Of a DNA stretch of 64,000 bases, positions 22,491 to 31,413 are shown piece after piece; the first letter of the stretch is position 1; each line of letters begins with the position of its first letter. Made by a program: the position numbers and the translations under genes. The notes beneath the pieces were generated by a model. That model did not search any database. It was not told where the DNA came from and saw only the letters and a program-made list of their open reading frames with translations. The stretch spans positions 2,519,001 to 2,583,000 of the forward strand of contig OU015322.1 in the NCBI GenBank assembly GCA_907163225.1. Direction: 5' to 3'. Source of the DNA: an uncultured Rhodocyclaceae bacterium. GTDB lineage: Bacteria > Pseudomonadota > Gammaproteobacteria > Burkholderiales > Rhodocyclaceae.

Positions 22491-22886
22491 ATGGCTATGA
22501 GCGATCCGATCGCGGACATGCTGACTCGCATCCGCAACGCCCAGCTCGCCGAGAAGGCGTCTGTCTCCATGCCCTCGTCCAAAGTCAAGGTGGCTATCGC
22601 CGCCGTGCTCAAGGATGAAGGTTACGTCGATGATTTCGCAGTTCGTCAGGCTGATGGCAAGCCGACCCTCGATATCGCACTCAAGTATTACGCCGGTCGT
22701 CCGGTCATTGAGCGCATCGAGCGTGTATCCAAGCCTGGCCTGCGTATCTACAAGGGTTGCGAAGACATTCCTCGCGTCATGAACGGTCTGGGCGTCGCCA
22801 TTGTGTCGACCCCCAAGGGCGTCATGACTGATCGCAAGGCTCGCGCCAGCAAGGTCGGCGGCGAAGTTCTTTGCATCGTGGCATAA
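22491..22886 (+). CDS. rpsH: 30S ribosomal protein S8
   Basis: S8 (131 aa) binds the central domain of 16S rRNA and in E. coli represses the spc operon by binding the rplE mRNA. It begins [18 protein letters not shown]; the ATG at 22491 has AAGGAG upstream and is preferred over the internal ATG two codons later. The C-terminal [12 protein letters not shown] is typical. Confidence 0.97.
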   Translation: MAMSDPIADMLTRIRNAQLAEKASVSMPSSKVKVAIAAVLKDEGYVDDFAVRQADGKPTLDIALKYYAGRPVIERIERVSKPGLRIYKGCEDIPRVMNGLGVAIVSTPKGVMTDRKARASKVGGEVLCIVA

Positions 22887-22896
22887 GGGGATATAG

Positions 22897-23427
22897 ATGT
22901 CTCGTATTGGTAAAAATCCCATCGTTCTGCCGGCCGGCGTTGAAGTTTCGGTTGGTGCGGACATTACCGTCAAAGGCCCGTTGGGTACCTTGAAGGCAAT
23001 TTCGCATCCGTCCGTTTCGATTTCCGTCGATGGCCAGAATGTTCAGGTTTCCAAGGTTGAAGGCGCCGGTAACGCAGCTGCCATGTGGGGCACCATGCGT
23101 GCCAACATCAACAACATGGTCACCGGTGTTTCCAAGGGTTTCGAGCGCAAGCTCCAGTTGGTTGGCGTGGGTTACCGCGCCCAGGCTCAGGGCGATGTCC
23201 TGAATCTGTCGTTGGGCTTTTCCCACCCGGTCGCGCACAAGATGCCCGCTGGCGTAAAGGTAGAATGCCCGACCCAGACCGAAATCCTGATCAAGGGGGC
23301 TGACAAGCAACAGGTTGGCCAGGTCGCTGCTGAAGTTCGTGCCTATCGCAAGCCGGAGCCCTATAAGGGCAAGGGCGTTCGGTACTCGGACGAAGTGGTG
23401 GTTATCAAGGAAACCAAGAAGAAGTAA
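22897..23427 (+). CDS. rplF: 50S ribosomal protein L6
   Basis: L6 (176 aa) consists of two repeated domains and sits near the sarcin-ricin loop. The N-terminus [17 protein letters not shown] and the C-terminal [16 protein letters not shown] are the classic L6 signatures. GGGGATATAG precedes the start. Confidence 0.98.
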   Translation: MSRIGKNPIVLPAGVEVSVGADITVKGPLGTLKAISHPSVSISVDGQNVQVSKVEGAGNAAAMWGTMRANINNMVTGVSKGFERKLQLVGVGYRAQAQGDVLNLSLGFSHPVAHKMPAGVKVECPTQTEILIKGADKQQVGQVAAEVRAYRKPEPYKGKGVRYSDEVVVIKETKKK

Positions 23428-23436
23428 GGGTGGCAT

Positions 23437-23793
23437 ATGTTTAATAAGAAACAAGCGCGTCTGCGCCGTTCCCGCCAAACCCGGGCCAAAATCGCCGAAC
23501 TCAAGGCTGTGCGTCTGTGTGTCAATCGCACAAACCAGCACATCTATGCCCAGATCATCTCGCCCTGTGGCGGCAAGGTCCTGGCTTCGGCTTCCACGCT
23601 GGACAAGGACGTTCGCAATGACGTCCCGAACGGCGGTAACAAGGCTGCTGCCACTTCGGTGGGCAAGCTGATTGCCGAGCGCGCCAAGGCTGCCGGCATT
23701 GAGCAAGTGGCTTTTGATCGTTCCGGTCTTCAGTACCACGGTCGGGTTCAGGCGTTGGCGGAAGCCGCGCGTGAAGCCGGTCTGAAGTTCTGA
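23437..23793 (+). CDS. rplR: 50S ribosomal protein L18
   Basis: L18 (118 aa) binds 5S rRNA with L5. It shows [15 protein letters not shown] at the basic N-terminus and ends in the conserved [26 protein letters not shown] pattern. It starts 9 nt after rplF within the spc cluster. Confidence 0.97.
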   Translation: MFNKKQARLRRSRQTRAKIAELKAVRLCVNRTNQHIYAQIISPCGGKVLASASTLDKDVRNDVPNGGNKAAATSVGKLIAERAKAAGIEQVAFDRSGLQYHGRVQALAEAAREAGLKF

Positions 23794-23819
23794 TCGCTGC
23801 GAAAGGATAAGGTTAGAAA

Positions 23820-24347
23820 ATGGCTAAACCTGAAAGAAATAAGAAGCCGCAACAGAACGAAGAGCGCGATGATGGCATGCGCGAAAAAATGGTTGCGGTC
23901 AATCGCGTTACCAAAGTGGTTAAGGGCGGCCGCATTCTCGGTTTTGCTGCCCTGACCGTTGTTGGTGATGGTGATGGCAGTATCGGCATGGGCAAGGGCA
24001 AGTCCCGCGAAGTTCCTGTGGCTGCACAAAAGGCAATGGATGAGGCTCGTCGCAAGATGGCCAAGGTCAGCCTGAAGAATGGCACTGTTCATCACACAGT
24101 TATGGGCCGTCACGGCGCAACGACTGTAATGATACAGCCTGCACCGGAAGGCACGGGCATCATCGCTGGCGGCGCCATGCGCGCTGTCTTCGAAGTTGTC
24201 GGTGTGACCAACGTGGTGGCCAAGGCTCATGGCTCGACCAATCCTTACAACATCGTGCGTGCCACCATCGATGGACTGTCGAAGGTTAATACGCCGTCGG
24301 AGATCGCCGCCAAGCGTGGCCTTCCGATTGAACGGGTTCTGGGGTAA
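23820..24347 (+). CDS. rpsE: 30S ribosomal protein S5
   Basis: S5 (175 aa) helps shape the mRNA entry site and translational accuracy. The double-stranded-RNA-binding N-terminal part carries [16 protein letters not shown], where spectinomycin-resistance changes occur in other bacteria; it looks unaltered. Start codon context is AAGGATAAGGTTAGAAA. It is 3 nt from rpmD. Confidence 0.97.
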   Translation: MAKPERNKKPQQNEERDDGMREKMVAVNRVTKVVKGGRILGFAALTVVGDGDGSIGMGKGKSREVPVAAQKAMDEARRKMAKVSLKNGTVHHTVMGRHGATTVMIQPAPEGTGIIAGGAMRAVFEVVGVTNVVAKAHGSTNPYNIVRATIDGLSKVNTPSEIAAKRGLPIERVLG

Positions 24348-24350
24348 GTC

Positions 24351-24533
24351 ATGGCTGACAAGAAAATCACAGTTAAGCTCGTCAAGAGCATCATCGGCAC
24401 CAAGCAGGACCACCGCGCCACCGTGCGTGGTCTGGGTCTGCGCAAGCTGAATAGCACCTCTGAACTGGTGGATACGCCGTGTGTTCGCGGCATGATCCAA
24501 AAAGTTCAGTATCTCGTCAAGGTTGAGGGTTAA
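24351..24533 (+). CDS. rpmD: 50S ribosomal protein L30
   Basis: L30 (60 aa) is a small protein absent from some lineages but usual in proteobacteria. [20 protein letters not shown] and [16 protein letters not shown] are the family hallmarks. It is tightly packed between rpsE and rplO (3 nt on each side). Confidence 0.96.
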   Translation: MADKKITVKLVKSIIGTKQDHRATVRGLGLRKLNSTSELVDTPCVRGMIQKVQYLVKVEG

Positions 24534-24536
24534 GCC

Positions 24537-24977
24537 ATGCGTCTGAATACCATCAAGCCAGGTGAAGGCTCCAAGAAGGCCGCCAAGCGCGTCGGTCGTG
24601 GCATCGGTTCCGGCCTCGGCAAGACCTGCGGCCGTGGTCACAAGGGCCAAAAGTCCCGTTCGGGCGGTTTCCACAAGGTCGGCTTCGAGGGCGGTCAAAT
24701 GCCTTTGCAGCGTCGCCTGCCGAAGCGTGGTTTCAACTCCCTGACGCGCGCCCGTAACTACGAAGTCCGCCTGACCGATCTCGAACGTCTGCCGGTTGAA
24801 GAGATTGATCTCCTTGCCTTGCAGGTCGCCGGTATCGTTCCGGGTGACGCGCTCTCAGCTAAGGTTATCCTTTCCGGTGCTATTGCCCGCAAAGTCGTCC
24901 TCAAGGGTGTGGGCGCTACCAAGGGTGCCAAAGCTGCTATCGAAGCCGCTGGTGGCTCGGTGGTCGTCGCTGAGTAA
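24537..24977 (+). CDS. rplO: 50S ribosomal protein L15
   Basis: L15 (146 aa) is a late assembly protein with a glycine/arginine-rich N-terminal extension ([19 protein letters not shown]) that threads into rRNA. The C-terminal globular part includes [20 protein letters not shown]. Only 3 nt separate it from rpmD. Confidence 0.97.
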   Translation: MRLNTIKPGEGSKKAAKRVGRGIGSGLGKTCGRGHKGQKSRSGGFHKVGFEGGQMPLQRRLPKRGFNSLTRARNYEVRLTDLERLPVEEIDLLALQVAGIVPGDALSAKVILSGAIARKVVLKGVGATKGAKAAIEAAGGSVVVAE

Positions 24978-24997
24978 GATAGGGAAAGGTTAGAACG

Positions 24998-26320
24998 TTG
25001 GCAGCAAATCCCAATACCGTTGGCAAGGGTGGCAAGTTCGGCGATCTCAAGCGCCGGCTTTGGTTCCTGCTTGGTGCGCTGGTCGTGTACCGCATTGGCG
25101 CCCATATTCCGGTTCCTGGGATTGACCCCAACGCGCTGGCCGATCTCTTCAATTCGCAGCAGGGCGGCATCTTGGGCATGTTTAACATGTTCTCGGGTGG
25201 CGCTTTGTCGCGATTCACCATTTTCGCACTGGGGATCATGCCGTACATTTCGGCATCGATCATCATGCAACTGATGAGTGTCGCAAGTCCGCAGCTCGAA
25301 GCCCTGAAAAAAGAGGGTGAAGCCGGACGTCGAAAAATTACTCAATATACCCGCTACGGAACCGTTATTCTTGCCCTGTTTCAAGGGGTGGGTATTGCGG
25401 TTGCGCTCGAGGCTCAGGCCGGGCTGGTAAATGATCCAGGATTCATGTTCCGCCTGACAACGGTATCTACCCTGCTTACCGGCACGATGTTCCTGATGTG
25501 GCTGGGCGAGCAGATTACCGAACGTGGTCTCGGGAATGGCATTTCGATCATCATTTTTGCCGGTATCGCTGCCGGTCTGCCGAATGCAATCGGCGGTCTG
25601 CTTGAACTGGTTCGTACTGGTGCAATGCATCCGCTTACGGCGTTGATTATTTGTGTGCTGGTGGTTCTTGTTACCGGTTTTGTTGTGTTTGTTGAGCGCG
25701 GTCAGCGTAAAATTTTGGTTAATTACGCCAAACGCCAGGTTGGGAATAAGATTTATGGTGGGCAGAGTTCGCATTTGCCCCTCAAGTTAAACATGTCTGG
25801 TGTTATTCCCCCCATATTTGCTTCTTCCATCATTCTGTTCCCCGCGACGGTCGCCAATTGGTTTGGTGCCAGTGAATCAATGCGTTGGTTGAAGGATGTT
25901 GCCGGGACTTTGTCTCCGGGTCAGCCCATTTATGTGATGCTCTATGCATCAGCAATCGTTTTTTTCTGTTTTTTCTATACGGCCCTCGTGTTTAATTCTA
26001 AGGAAACTGCAGACAACCTGAAAAAAAGTGGCGCGTTTGTTCCGGGTATTCGTCCTGGTGAGCAAACTGCACGTTACATAGACAAAATTTTGATGCGTCT
26101 GACGTTGATTGGTGCCGCCTACATTACTATCGTTTGCCTTTTGCCCGAATTCCTGATCTTGAAGTGGAATGTTCCATTTTACTTTGGCGGCACATCTCTG
26201 CTAATTATCGTCGTTGTGACTATGGATTTCATGTCCCAAGTACAGGCATACGTGATGTCGCACCAATATGAGAGTTTGTTGAAAAAGGCAAATTTCAAAG
26301 GCTCGCCAATGATCAAGTAA
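24998..26320 (+). CDS. secY: Protein translocase subunit SecY
   Basis: SecY (440 aa) is the channel subunit of the Sec translocon in the cytoplasmic membrane. About ten transmembrane segments are visible, with the plug and lateral-gate segments around [17 protein letters not shown] and the cytoplasmic loop GERTEGLGNGIS-like stretch ([15 protein letters not shown]). The start is a TTG at 24998 with AAAGG upstream, the only start giving the conserved N-terminus. It ends the spc cluster; codons become more AT-rich towards its 3' end. Confidence 0.97.
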   Translation: MAANPNTVGKGGKFGDLKRRLWFLLGALVVYRIGAHIPVPGIDPNALADLFNSQQGGILGMFNMFSGGALSRFTIFALGIMPYISASIIMQLMSVASPQLEALKKEGEAGRRKITQYTRYGTVILALFQGVGIAVALEAQAGLVNDPGFMFRLTTVSTLLTGTMFLMWLGEQITERGLGNGISIIIFAGIAAGLPNAIGGLLELVRTGAMHPLTALIICVLVVLVTGFVVFVERGQRKILVNYAKRQVGNKIYGGQSSHLPLKLNMSGVIPPIFASSIILFPATVANWFGASESMRWLKDVAGTLSPGQPIYVMLYASAIVFFCFFYTALVFNSKETADNLKKSGAFVPGIRPGEQTARYIDKILMRLTLIGAAYITIVCLLPEFLILKWNVPFYFGGTSLLIIVVVTMDFMSQVQAYVMSHQYESLLKKANFKGSPMIK

Positions 26321-26618
26321 TCGCCAGTTAAAAGGTCGATTCAACAAAATTTCAAGGGGAGATTGTTAGCAATCTCAGAGAAGGGGATCCTTCAGGGTTA
26401 AGTTTGAGAATAGTTATATTTTCAACAGGTTATAGCTTGAATTCGCGTTTGCGTCTAAAAAGACTTGTTCTGGTGACAGTCAAATCGTGAAATCGAGGTT
26501 ACATAAATTTATTCAAAGCCTGGATCGTTTTCTGGCCAGGTAAAAAGTTCTCTACGCAATAAACCGCGGGGTAAGGAATCACGGCTGCTTCCAAGCTCTC
26601 GCAGACGAGGAGTTAAAC
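26321..26618 (+). other. AT-rich spacer between secY and rpmJ, no infA
   Basis: No reading frame of note occurs in these 298 nt, which are clearly more AT-rich than the genes around them. Two small hairpins stand in tandem: GAGATTG/CAATCTC (26359-26376, loop TTAG) and GAAGG/CCTTC (26380-26393, loop GGAT), neither with a T-run. Many betaproteobacteria have infA (initiation factor IF-1) at this spot; nothing resembling its 72 codons is present. It probably holds the promoter and leader of the alpha cluster, but no convincing -35/-10 pair was found. Confidence 0.6.
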
Positions 26619-26732
26619 ATGAAAGTGCAACCTTCAGTGAAACGCGTGTGTCGCAATTGCAAAGTTATCCGTCGCAAGGGTGTCGTACGCGTCATTTGCA
26701 AGGACCCGCGTCACAAGCAGCGCCAGGGCTAA
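26619..26732 (+). CDS. rpmJ: 50S ribosomal protein L36
   Basis: This 37-codon gene encodes L36 with the zinc-ribbon residues in place: CRNC (residues 11-14), a later cysteine in VICKDP and the histidine of RHKQRQG. The zinc-binding C+ form starts [19 protein letters not shown] precedes the ATG. It leads the alpha cluster, 48 nt before rpsM. Confidence 0.96.
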   Translation: MKVQPSVKRVCRNCKVIRRKGVVRVICKDPRHKQRQG

Positions 26733-26780
26733 TGGCTCCGGTGTTGGTATTTGTTAATTTTGAAATAGTGGAGTGATTCG

Positions 26781-27143
26781 ATGGCCCGTATCGCAGGGGT
26801 AAACATTCCGAACCATCAGCATGCAGAGATCGCTTTAACAGCGATTTTTGGCATCGGCCGTACCCGCGCGCAAAAGATTTGTGACGCGGCCGGCATCGTT
26901 CGTTCTACCAAAATGAAAGACCTGTCCGATGCGGACATGGATCGTCTGCGTGACGAAGTCGGCAAGTTCACCGTAGAAGGTGATCTGCGTCGCGAAGTCA
27001 CTATGAACATCAAGCGTCTGATGGATCTCGGTTGCTACCGAGGCCTTCGCCATCGCAAGGGCTTGCCCTGCCGTGGTCAGCGCACCCGGACCAATGCTCG
27101 CACTCGCAAGGGTCCGCGCAAGGCCATTGCTGGCAAGAAGTAA
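26781..27143 (+). CDS. rpsM: 30S ribosomal protein S13
   Basis: S13 (120 aa) sits at the top of the 30S head and bridges to L5. It begins [20 protein letters not shown] and ends in the basic [18 protein letters not shown] tail that contacts the P-site tRNA. It follows rpmJ in the alpha cluster. Confidence 0.97.
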   Translation: MARIAGVNIPNHQHAEIALTAIFGIGRTRAQKICDAAGIVRSTKMKDLSDADMDRLRDEVGKFTVEGDLRREVTMNIKRLMDLGCYRGLRHRKGLPCRGQRTRTNARTRKGPRKAIAGKK

Positions 27144-27155
27144 TAGGGACAGAAC

Positions 27156-27545
27156 ATGGCAAAGACTGCTACCAAAGTTCGCAAAAAGGTTAAGAAGAAC
27201 GTCGCTGAGGGCATTGCCCACATCCACGCCTCCTTCAATAACACCATCATTACCATTACCGATCGCCAGGGCAATGCATTGTCTTGGGCTACTTCCGGTG
27301 GCGCAGGCTTCCGCGGTTCGCGTAAGTCCACCCCGTTTGCTGCTCAAGTTGCTGCTGAAGCTGCTGGCAAGGCTGCTCAGGAATGTGGCGTCAAAAACCT
27401 GGAAGTTCGAATCAAGGGCCCTGGTCCTGGTCGTGAATCTTCGGTCCGCGCACTGAACGCGCTTGGCATGAAAATCACCGCAATTTCCGACGTGACGCCG
27501 GTGCCGCATAACGGTTGCCGTCCGCCCAAAAAGCGCCGCATCTAA
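27156..27545 (+). CDS. rpsK: 30S ribosomal protein S11
   Basis: S11 (129 aa) lies in the platform near the mRNA exit. [19 protein letters not shown] and the C-terminal [18 protein letters not shown] are strongly conserved family motifs. It is 12 nt from both rpsM and rpsD. Confidence 0.98.
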   Translation: MAKTATKVRKKVKKNVAEGIAHIHASFNNTIITITDRQGNALSWATSGGAGFRGSRKSTPFAAQVAAEAAGKAAQECGVKNLEVRIKGPGPGRESSVRALNALGMKITAISDVTPVPHNGCRPPKKRRI

Positions 27546-27557
27546 GGAGAAAGACAA

Positions 27558-28187
27558 GTGGCTCGTAATCTCGATCCGAAATGCCGTCAGTGCCGCCGTG
27601 AAGGCGAAAAGTTGTTCCTGAAGGGCGAAAAATGCTTTACTGACAAGTGTGCCATTGAGCGTCGTTCGTATGCTCCTGGTCAACACGGCCAAAAATCAGG
27701 CGCTCGTTTGTCTGACTATGGTGTTCACCTGCGTGCGAAGCAAAAAATTCGTCGTGTTTATGGCGTCCTTGAAGGTCAGTTTCGCAAGACCTTTGCTGAA
27801 GCCGACCGCCGCAAGGGACAGACGGGTGAAAACCTTCTGCAATTGCTTGAAGCACGTCTGGACTCCGTTGCTTACCGTATGGGTTTTGGTGCCTCACGCA
27901 CTGAGTCTCGCCAGATCGTTCGCCACAACGGCGTTCTGGTCAATGGCAAGCGCTGTAATATCCCATCCTTCATCGTCAAGCCGGGTGATGTACTCCAGTT
28001 GACCGATCGTGCTCGCGCTTCACTGCGTTGCAAGGCTGCGCTGGAAGCGGCTGAGTCTCGCGGTTTCCCCGAGTGGATTTCTGTGGATGCGAAAGAAGGC
28101 AAAGGCACATTCAAGGCCATGCCGCAGCGCTCAGAGTTGCCGGCGACCCTGAATGAAGGTCTCGTCATCGAACTTTACTCGAAGTAA
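27558..28187 (+). CDS. rpsD: 30S ribosomal protein S4
   Basis: S4 (209 aa) is a primary 16S rRNA binder and, in E. coli, the repressor of the alpha operon. The N-terminal cysteine cluster (C-R-Q-C-R-R, then GEKCFTDKCAIERR) suggests a bound zinc. The S4 RNA-binding domain with ASRTESRQIVRHNGVLVNGK follows. The start codon is GTG with TAAGGAG upstream. Confidence 0.97.
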   Translation: MARNLDPKCRQCRREGEKLFLKGEKCFTDKCAIERRSYAPGQHGQKSGARLSDYGVHLRAKQKIRRVYGVLEGQFRKTFAEADRRKGQTGENLLQLLEARLDSVAYRMGFGASRTESRQIVRHNGVLVNGKRCNIPSFIVKPGDVLQLTDRARASLRCKAALEAAESRGFPEWISVDAKEGKGTFKAMPQRSELPATLNEGLVIELYSK

Positions 28188-28210
28188 GCACTGAGCAGAG
28201 GATCTAGCCC

Positions 28211-29185
28211 ATGCAAAGCAGTGGACTTCTTAAGCCCCGTATCATAGACGTGCACAGCGTTTCGCCCGTGCAAGCCAAAGTGGTCATGGAGCCGTTCGAG
28301 CGCGGTTATGGCCATACTCTTGGCAACGCGCTGCGTCGTATCCTTCTGTCCTCGATGGTCGGGTACGCTCCGACTGAGGTAGGAATCGATGGCGTTCTTC
28401 ACGAATACTCCACCGTTGACGGTGTTCAGGAAGATGTCGTGGACATCCTGCTGAATCTGAAAGGCGTCGTATTCAAGTTGCACAATCGTGACGTCGTCAA
28501 TTTGAAGTTGGTCAAGGAAGGTGAAGGCGCTGTCCGTGCTGGTGATATTGAATTGCCCCACGACGTCGAAATCATCAATCCTGAACACGTGATTGCGCAC
28601 CTCTCTACCGGCGGCAAGCTGTCGATGGAGATCAAGGTCGAAAAGGGGCGGGGCTATGTGCCCGGCAATATGCGTAATCTGGGTGATTCCAAAACTATCG
28701 GTAAATTGGTGCTGGATGCGTCTTTCAGCCCGATCCGTCGCGTCGCGTACGCAGTTGAGAGCGCTCGTGTCGAACAGCGTACCGATTTGGACAAATTGAT
28801 TGTCGATATCGAAACCAACGGCGTTGTTGAGCCGGAAGAGGCTATCCGTTACGCCGCACGCGTGCTGATGGAGCAGCTTTCGGTGTTTGCCGATTTGGAG
28901 GGTACCGCGCCTGTTGCCGAGGCTTCCAAGCCAGCGCAGGTTGATCCGGTTCTTCTCCGTCCAGTAGATGATCTTGAGCTAACGGTTCGTTCCGCGAACT
29001 GCCTTAAGGCCGAGAACATTTATTACATCGGCGATCTGATTCAGCGCACCGAAAATGAACTTCTCAAGACTCCGAACTTGGGTCGCAAGTCTCTTAACGA
29101 GATCAAGGAAGTTTTGGCCGCTCGTGGTTTGACGCTTGGCATGAAACTGGAGAACTGGCCGCCCGCCGGTCTGGAAAAGGCGTAA
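28211..29185 (+). CDS. rpoA: DNA-directed RNA polymerase subunit alpha
   Basis: This 324-residue subunit scaffolds RNA polymerase assembly. The N-terminal dimerisation domain contains [23 protein letters not shown], and a linker leads to the C-terminal domain (about 245-324) with the UP-element/activator surface around [14 protein letters not shown] and the [14 protein letters not shown] helix. It is between rpsD and rplQ, as in all proteobacteria. Confidence 0.98.
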   Translation: MQSSGLLKPRIIDVHSVSPVQAKVVMEPFERGYGHTLGNALRRILLSSMVGYAPTEVGIDGVLHEYSTVDGVQEDVVDILLNLKGVVFKLHNRDVVNLKLVKEGEGAVRAGDIELPHDVEIINPEHVIAHLSTGGKLSMEIKVEKGRGYVPGNMRNLGDSKTIGKLVLDASFSPIRRVAYAVESARVEQRTDLDKLIVDIETNGVVEPEEAIRYAARVLMEQLSVFADLEGTAPVAEASKPAQVDPVLLRPVDDLELTVRSANCLKAENIYYIGDLIQRTENELLKTPNLGRKSLNEIKEVLAARGLTLGMKLENWPPAGLEKA

Positions 29186-29241
29186 GCCTTTTTCAGCACG
29201 GGTCGTCAAGGGACGCCTGTAGAATATAGAAAGGATTAACC

Positions 29242-29640
29242 ATGCGTCACCGCAATGGACTTCGCAAACTGAACCGTACCAGCAGCCATCGTTTGGCGAT
29301 GCTGCGCAACATGACTGTTTCTCTGCTTAAGCACGAGGCTATCAAGACCACCGTGCCGAAAGCAAAGGAACTTCGTCGTGTTGTAGAGCCAATGATAACT
29401 CTCGGCAAGAACCCGACGCTGGCTAACAAGCGCCTGGCTTTTGACCGTCTGCGCGACCGCGATATCGTGGTCAAGCTGTTCGCAGAAATCGGTCCGCGTT
29501 ACGCGACCCGCCCGGGCGGCTACCTTCGTATTTTGAAGTGTGGCTTCCGTGTTGGCGACAACGCACCGATGGCTTTCGTCGAGTTGGTTGATCGTCCGGA
29601 GCCCACCGAGGCTGTGGAAGTTGAAGAGACTGCTGCGTAA
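29242..29640 (+). CDS. rplQ: 50S ribosomal protein L17
   Basis: L17 (132 aa) starts [20 protein letters not shown] and is conserved through the [22 protein letters not shown] segment, then carries an acidic tail ([14 protein letters not shown]). AAAGGATTAACC precedes the ATG. It is the last gene of the ribosomal block, followed by two hairpins. Confidence 0.97.
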   Translation: MRHRNGLRKLNRTSSHRLAMLRNMTVSLLKHEAIKTTVPKAKELRRVVEPMITLGKNPTLANKRLAFDRLRDRDIVVKLFAEIGPRYATRPGGYLRILKCGFRVGDNAPMAFVELVDRPEPTEAVEVEETAA

Positions 29641-29663
29641 TTGATGCGGTAGCTTGAATGCGT

Positions 29664-29743
29664 AAAGGCCGGAGATGCCGGCCTTTAGTAGATGGTACGA
29701 AAGATGATCCCCGCCAGCGACAAGCTGAGCGGGGATTTTTTTT
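29664..29743 (+). terminator. Tandem terminators after rplQ
   Basis: The first hairpin is AAAGGCCGG (29664-29672) with CCGGCCTTT (29678-29686), 9 bp and a 5-nt loop. The second, ATCCCCGC (29707-29714) with GCGGGGAT (29729-29736), has an inner CAGC/GCTG stem and is followed by an unbroken run of eight T (29736-29743). Together they form a strong end to the ribosomal block and separate it from the convergent gene ending at 29763. Confidence 0.9.
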
Positions 29744-29762
29744 CACTCAGTGATTTTTCGAG

Positions 29763-31304
29763 TCAAGGACAATCGATAAGCATCAGCGAAATGTCGTCGC
29801 TGGCAACGCCGCCATTCTGATGACGTACAAGTGCGATCTCGATTTTCTCGAATCGATCTGATGGCGACGTGTTGGCAGCAGCAGCGACTAACCCTGCTAC
29901 GCCGAACTGGTTGTTGTCCGCGTCGCTTGCTTCGAGTAGGCCATCTGAACAAAGGATGAGCTGACTTTCTGCTTCCCAACTGAAGTGTTGAGGATGCCCG
30001 CCCAACTCATCGTTGCTGACGATGCCAAGCGGAAGATTGTCCGAGGGGAAGGTGTGAGAAATACGTCCCCAGCGGTCGAATAGAAACGCTTCTGGGGTTC
30101 CGCCTACCCAGATATCACCTTCGCGACTTGATTCGTTCAGGGAAAGCAAGGTGATGGCTACAAATCGGCCGACCGGCATAGATTCCTTGAGTTGCTGATT
30201 CAGTTCAAGGACGATCTCGCGAAGTGAGTGATTCCGTTTGCTCATTCGATAGAACAGCGCAACGACGGGAAGTACGCTGATTGCCGCGGTCAGTCCATGT
30301 CCCGTAGCGTCGGCCAGTAAGGCGTAAAAATGACCGTTTGGTGATCTGGAGGCGGCTACGATATCGCCGCTGAAATTCTCGGCAGGGATTACTTTGTAGT
30401 GAAGTCGGGGATCCTTCAGTCCTTTGCGGTGTAGCTGATTCTCCATCAGGCGTAACGCAAGCTGTTGTTCTGCTTGCGTCTGGTCGAAGTAGGTCTGTAG
30501 TTGATCGGCATTCTCACGTAGTTTTCGCTCGGTTCTCTTGCGTTCCGAAATGTCTCGAACAACGCCGATGATCATCCGTTTATTGTCCAGAACGACTTGG
30601 GTGATCATCATGGTGGCCGGGAAAAGATGACCATCCTTGTGCTTGGCTTCGACTTCACTTTCCAGCTCAATGTTTTGTAGTGAATTCGCTGCGGATATAT
30701 TTTTTACATGGCTGTAATGCGCCGCAGCATCGATTGCCGGCATCAGCATCGACACGTGTTGTCCTCGCAATTCCGCAGGCATCCAACCAAAAATACGCTC
30801 TGTGGACTGGTTGACCGAAACGATATTGCCGCGTTCGTCGCTGGTGATGATGGCGTCCAGCACGTTGTCGGAAATGGCTTGCACGCGCCGCAGTGAATCT
30901 ATGGAGTCTTGCTGCAAGGAGAGCGAACGTTGCACGGAGCGAAGCTTGGCTTCAAGTACGACGAAATTGATTGGTTTGGTCAGGTAGTCATCGGCACCCG
31001 CATCCAGCCCTTCGACAAGGTTTTCGTCACGATTTAGCGCAGATAGGAATATGACAGGTGTCCATCTGTCTCGTGTCGTTGCCTTGATACGACGGGCGGC
31101 CTCGAAGCCGTCCATGACCGGCATCATGATGTCTAGAAGAACAAGATCGGGCAATTCGGTTTCGAACTTCCGAACCGCCTCTTCGCCATTTTCTGCGAGG
31201 ATCACATCATGGCCGAGCCTTTTCAGGAAAACCTGAAGGATATGCAAGTTGGTGCGGTTGTCATCAACGGCAAGCACCTTGATCTTGTTCATTATCGAAT
31301 TCAT
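29763..31304 (-). CDS. Response regulator with PAS and SpoIIE-type phosphatase domains
   Basis: This cytoplasmic signalling protein has a receiver domain (about 1-125) with phospho-acceptor D58 in LVLLDIMMP and the KPI lysine. A PAS domain (about 135-260) ending in VVRDISERKR follows, then a short coiled coil and a PP2C/SpoIIE-like serine phosphatase (about 290-513) with LLADATGHG, SDGLLEASD and the final SDDISLMLID metal-site motifs. Such RsbU/SpoIIE-type proteins usually dephosphorylate an anti-sigma antagonist; no such partner lies nearby. The ATG at 31304 was chosen; a TTG two codons upstream is an alternative. Confidence 0.88.
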   Translation of the reverse strand: MNSIMNKIKVLAVDDNRTNLHILQVFLKRLGHDVILAENGEEAVRKFETELPDLVLLDIMMPVMDGFEAARRIKATTRDRWTPVIFLSALNRDENLVEGLDAGADDYLTKPINFVVLEAKLRSVQRSLSLQQDSIDSLRRVQAISDNVLDAIITSDERGNIVSVNQSTERIFGWMPAELRGQHVSMLMPAIDAAAHYSHVKNISAANSLQNIELESEVEAKHKDGHLFPATMMITQVVLDNKRMIIGVVRDISERKRTERKLRENADQLQTYFDQTQAEQQLALRLMENQLHRKGLKDPRLHYKVIPAENFSGDIVAASRSPNGHFYALLADATGHGLTAAISVLPVVALFYRMSKRNHSLREIVLELNQQLKESMPVGRFVAITLLSLNESSREGDIWVGGTPEAFLFDRWGRISHTFPSDNLPLGIVSNDELGGHPQHFSWEAESQLILCSDGLLEASDADNNQFGVAGLVAAAANTSPSDRFEKIEIALVRHQNGGVASDDISLMLIDCP

Positions 31305-31413
31305 GTCCAAATTATTCTTGCGATCGCTCGGGATACAGCACCAAGTCTGCTTGTTTTCTGTTGGAGAAACATCGTATCACGGCGCGGGCAACGGGACTTT
31401 GGGCAAATGGATA

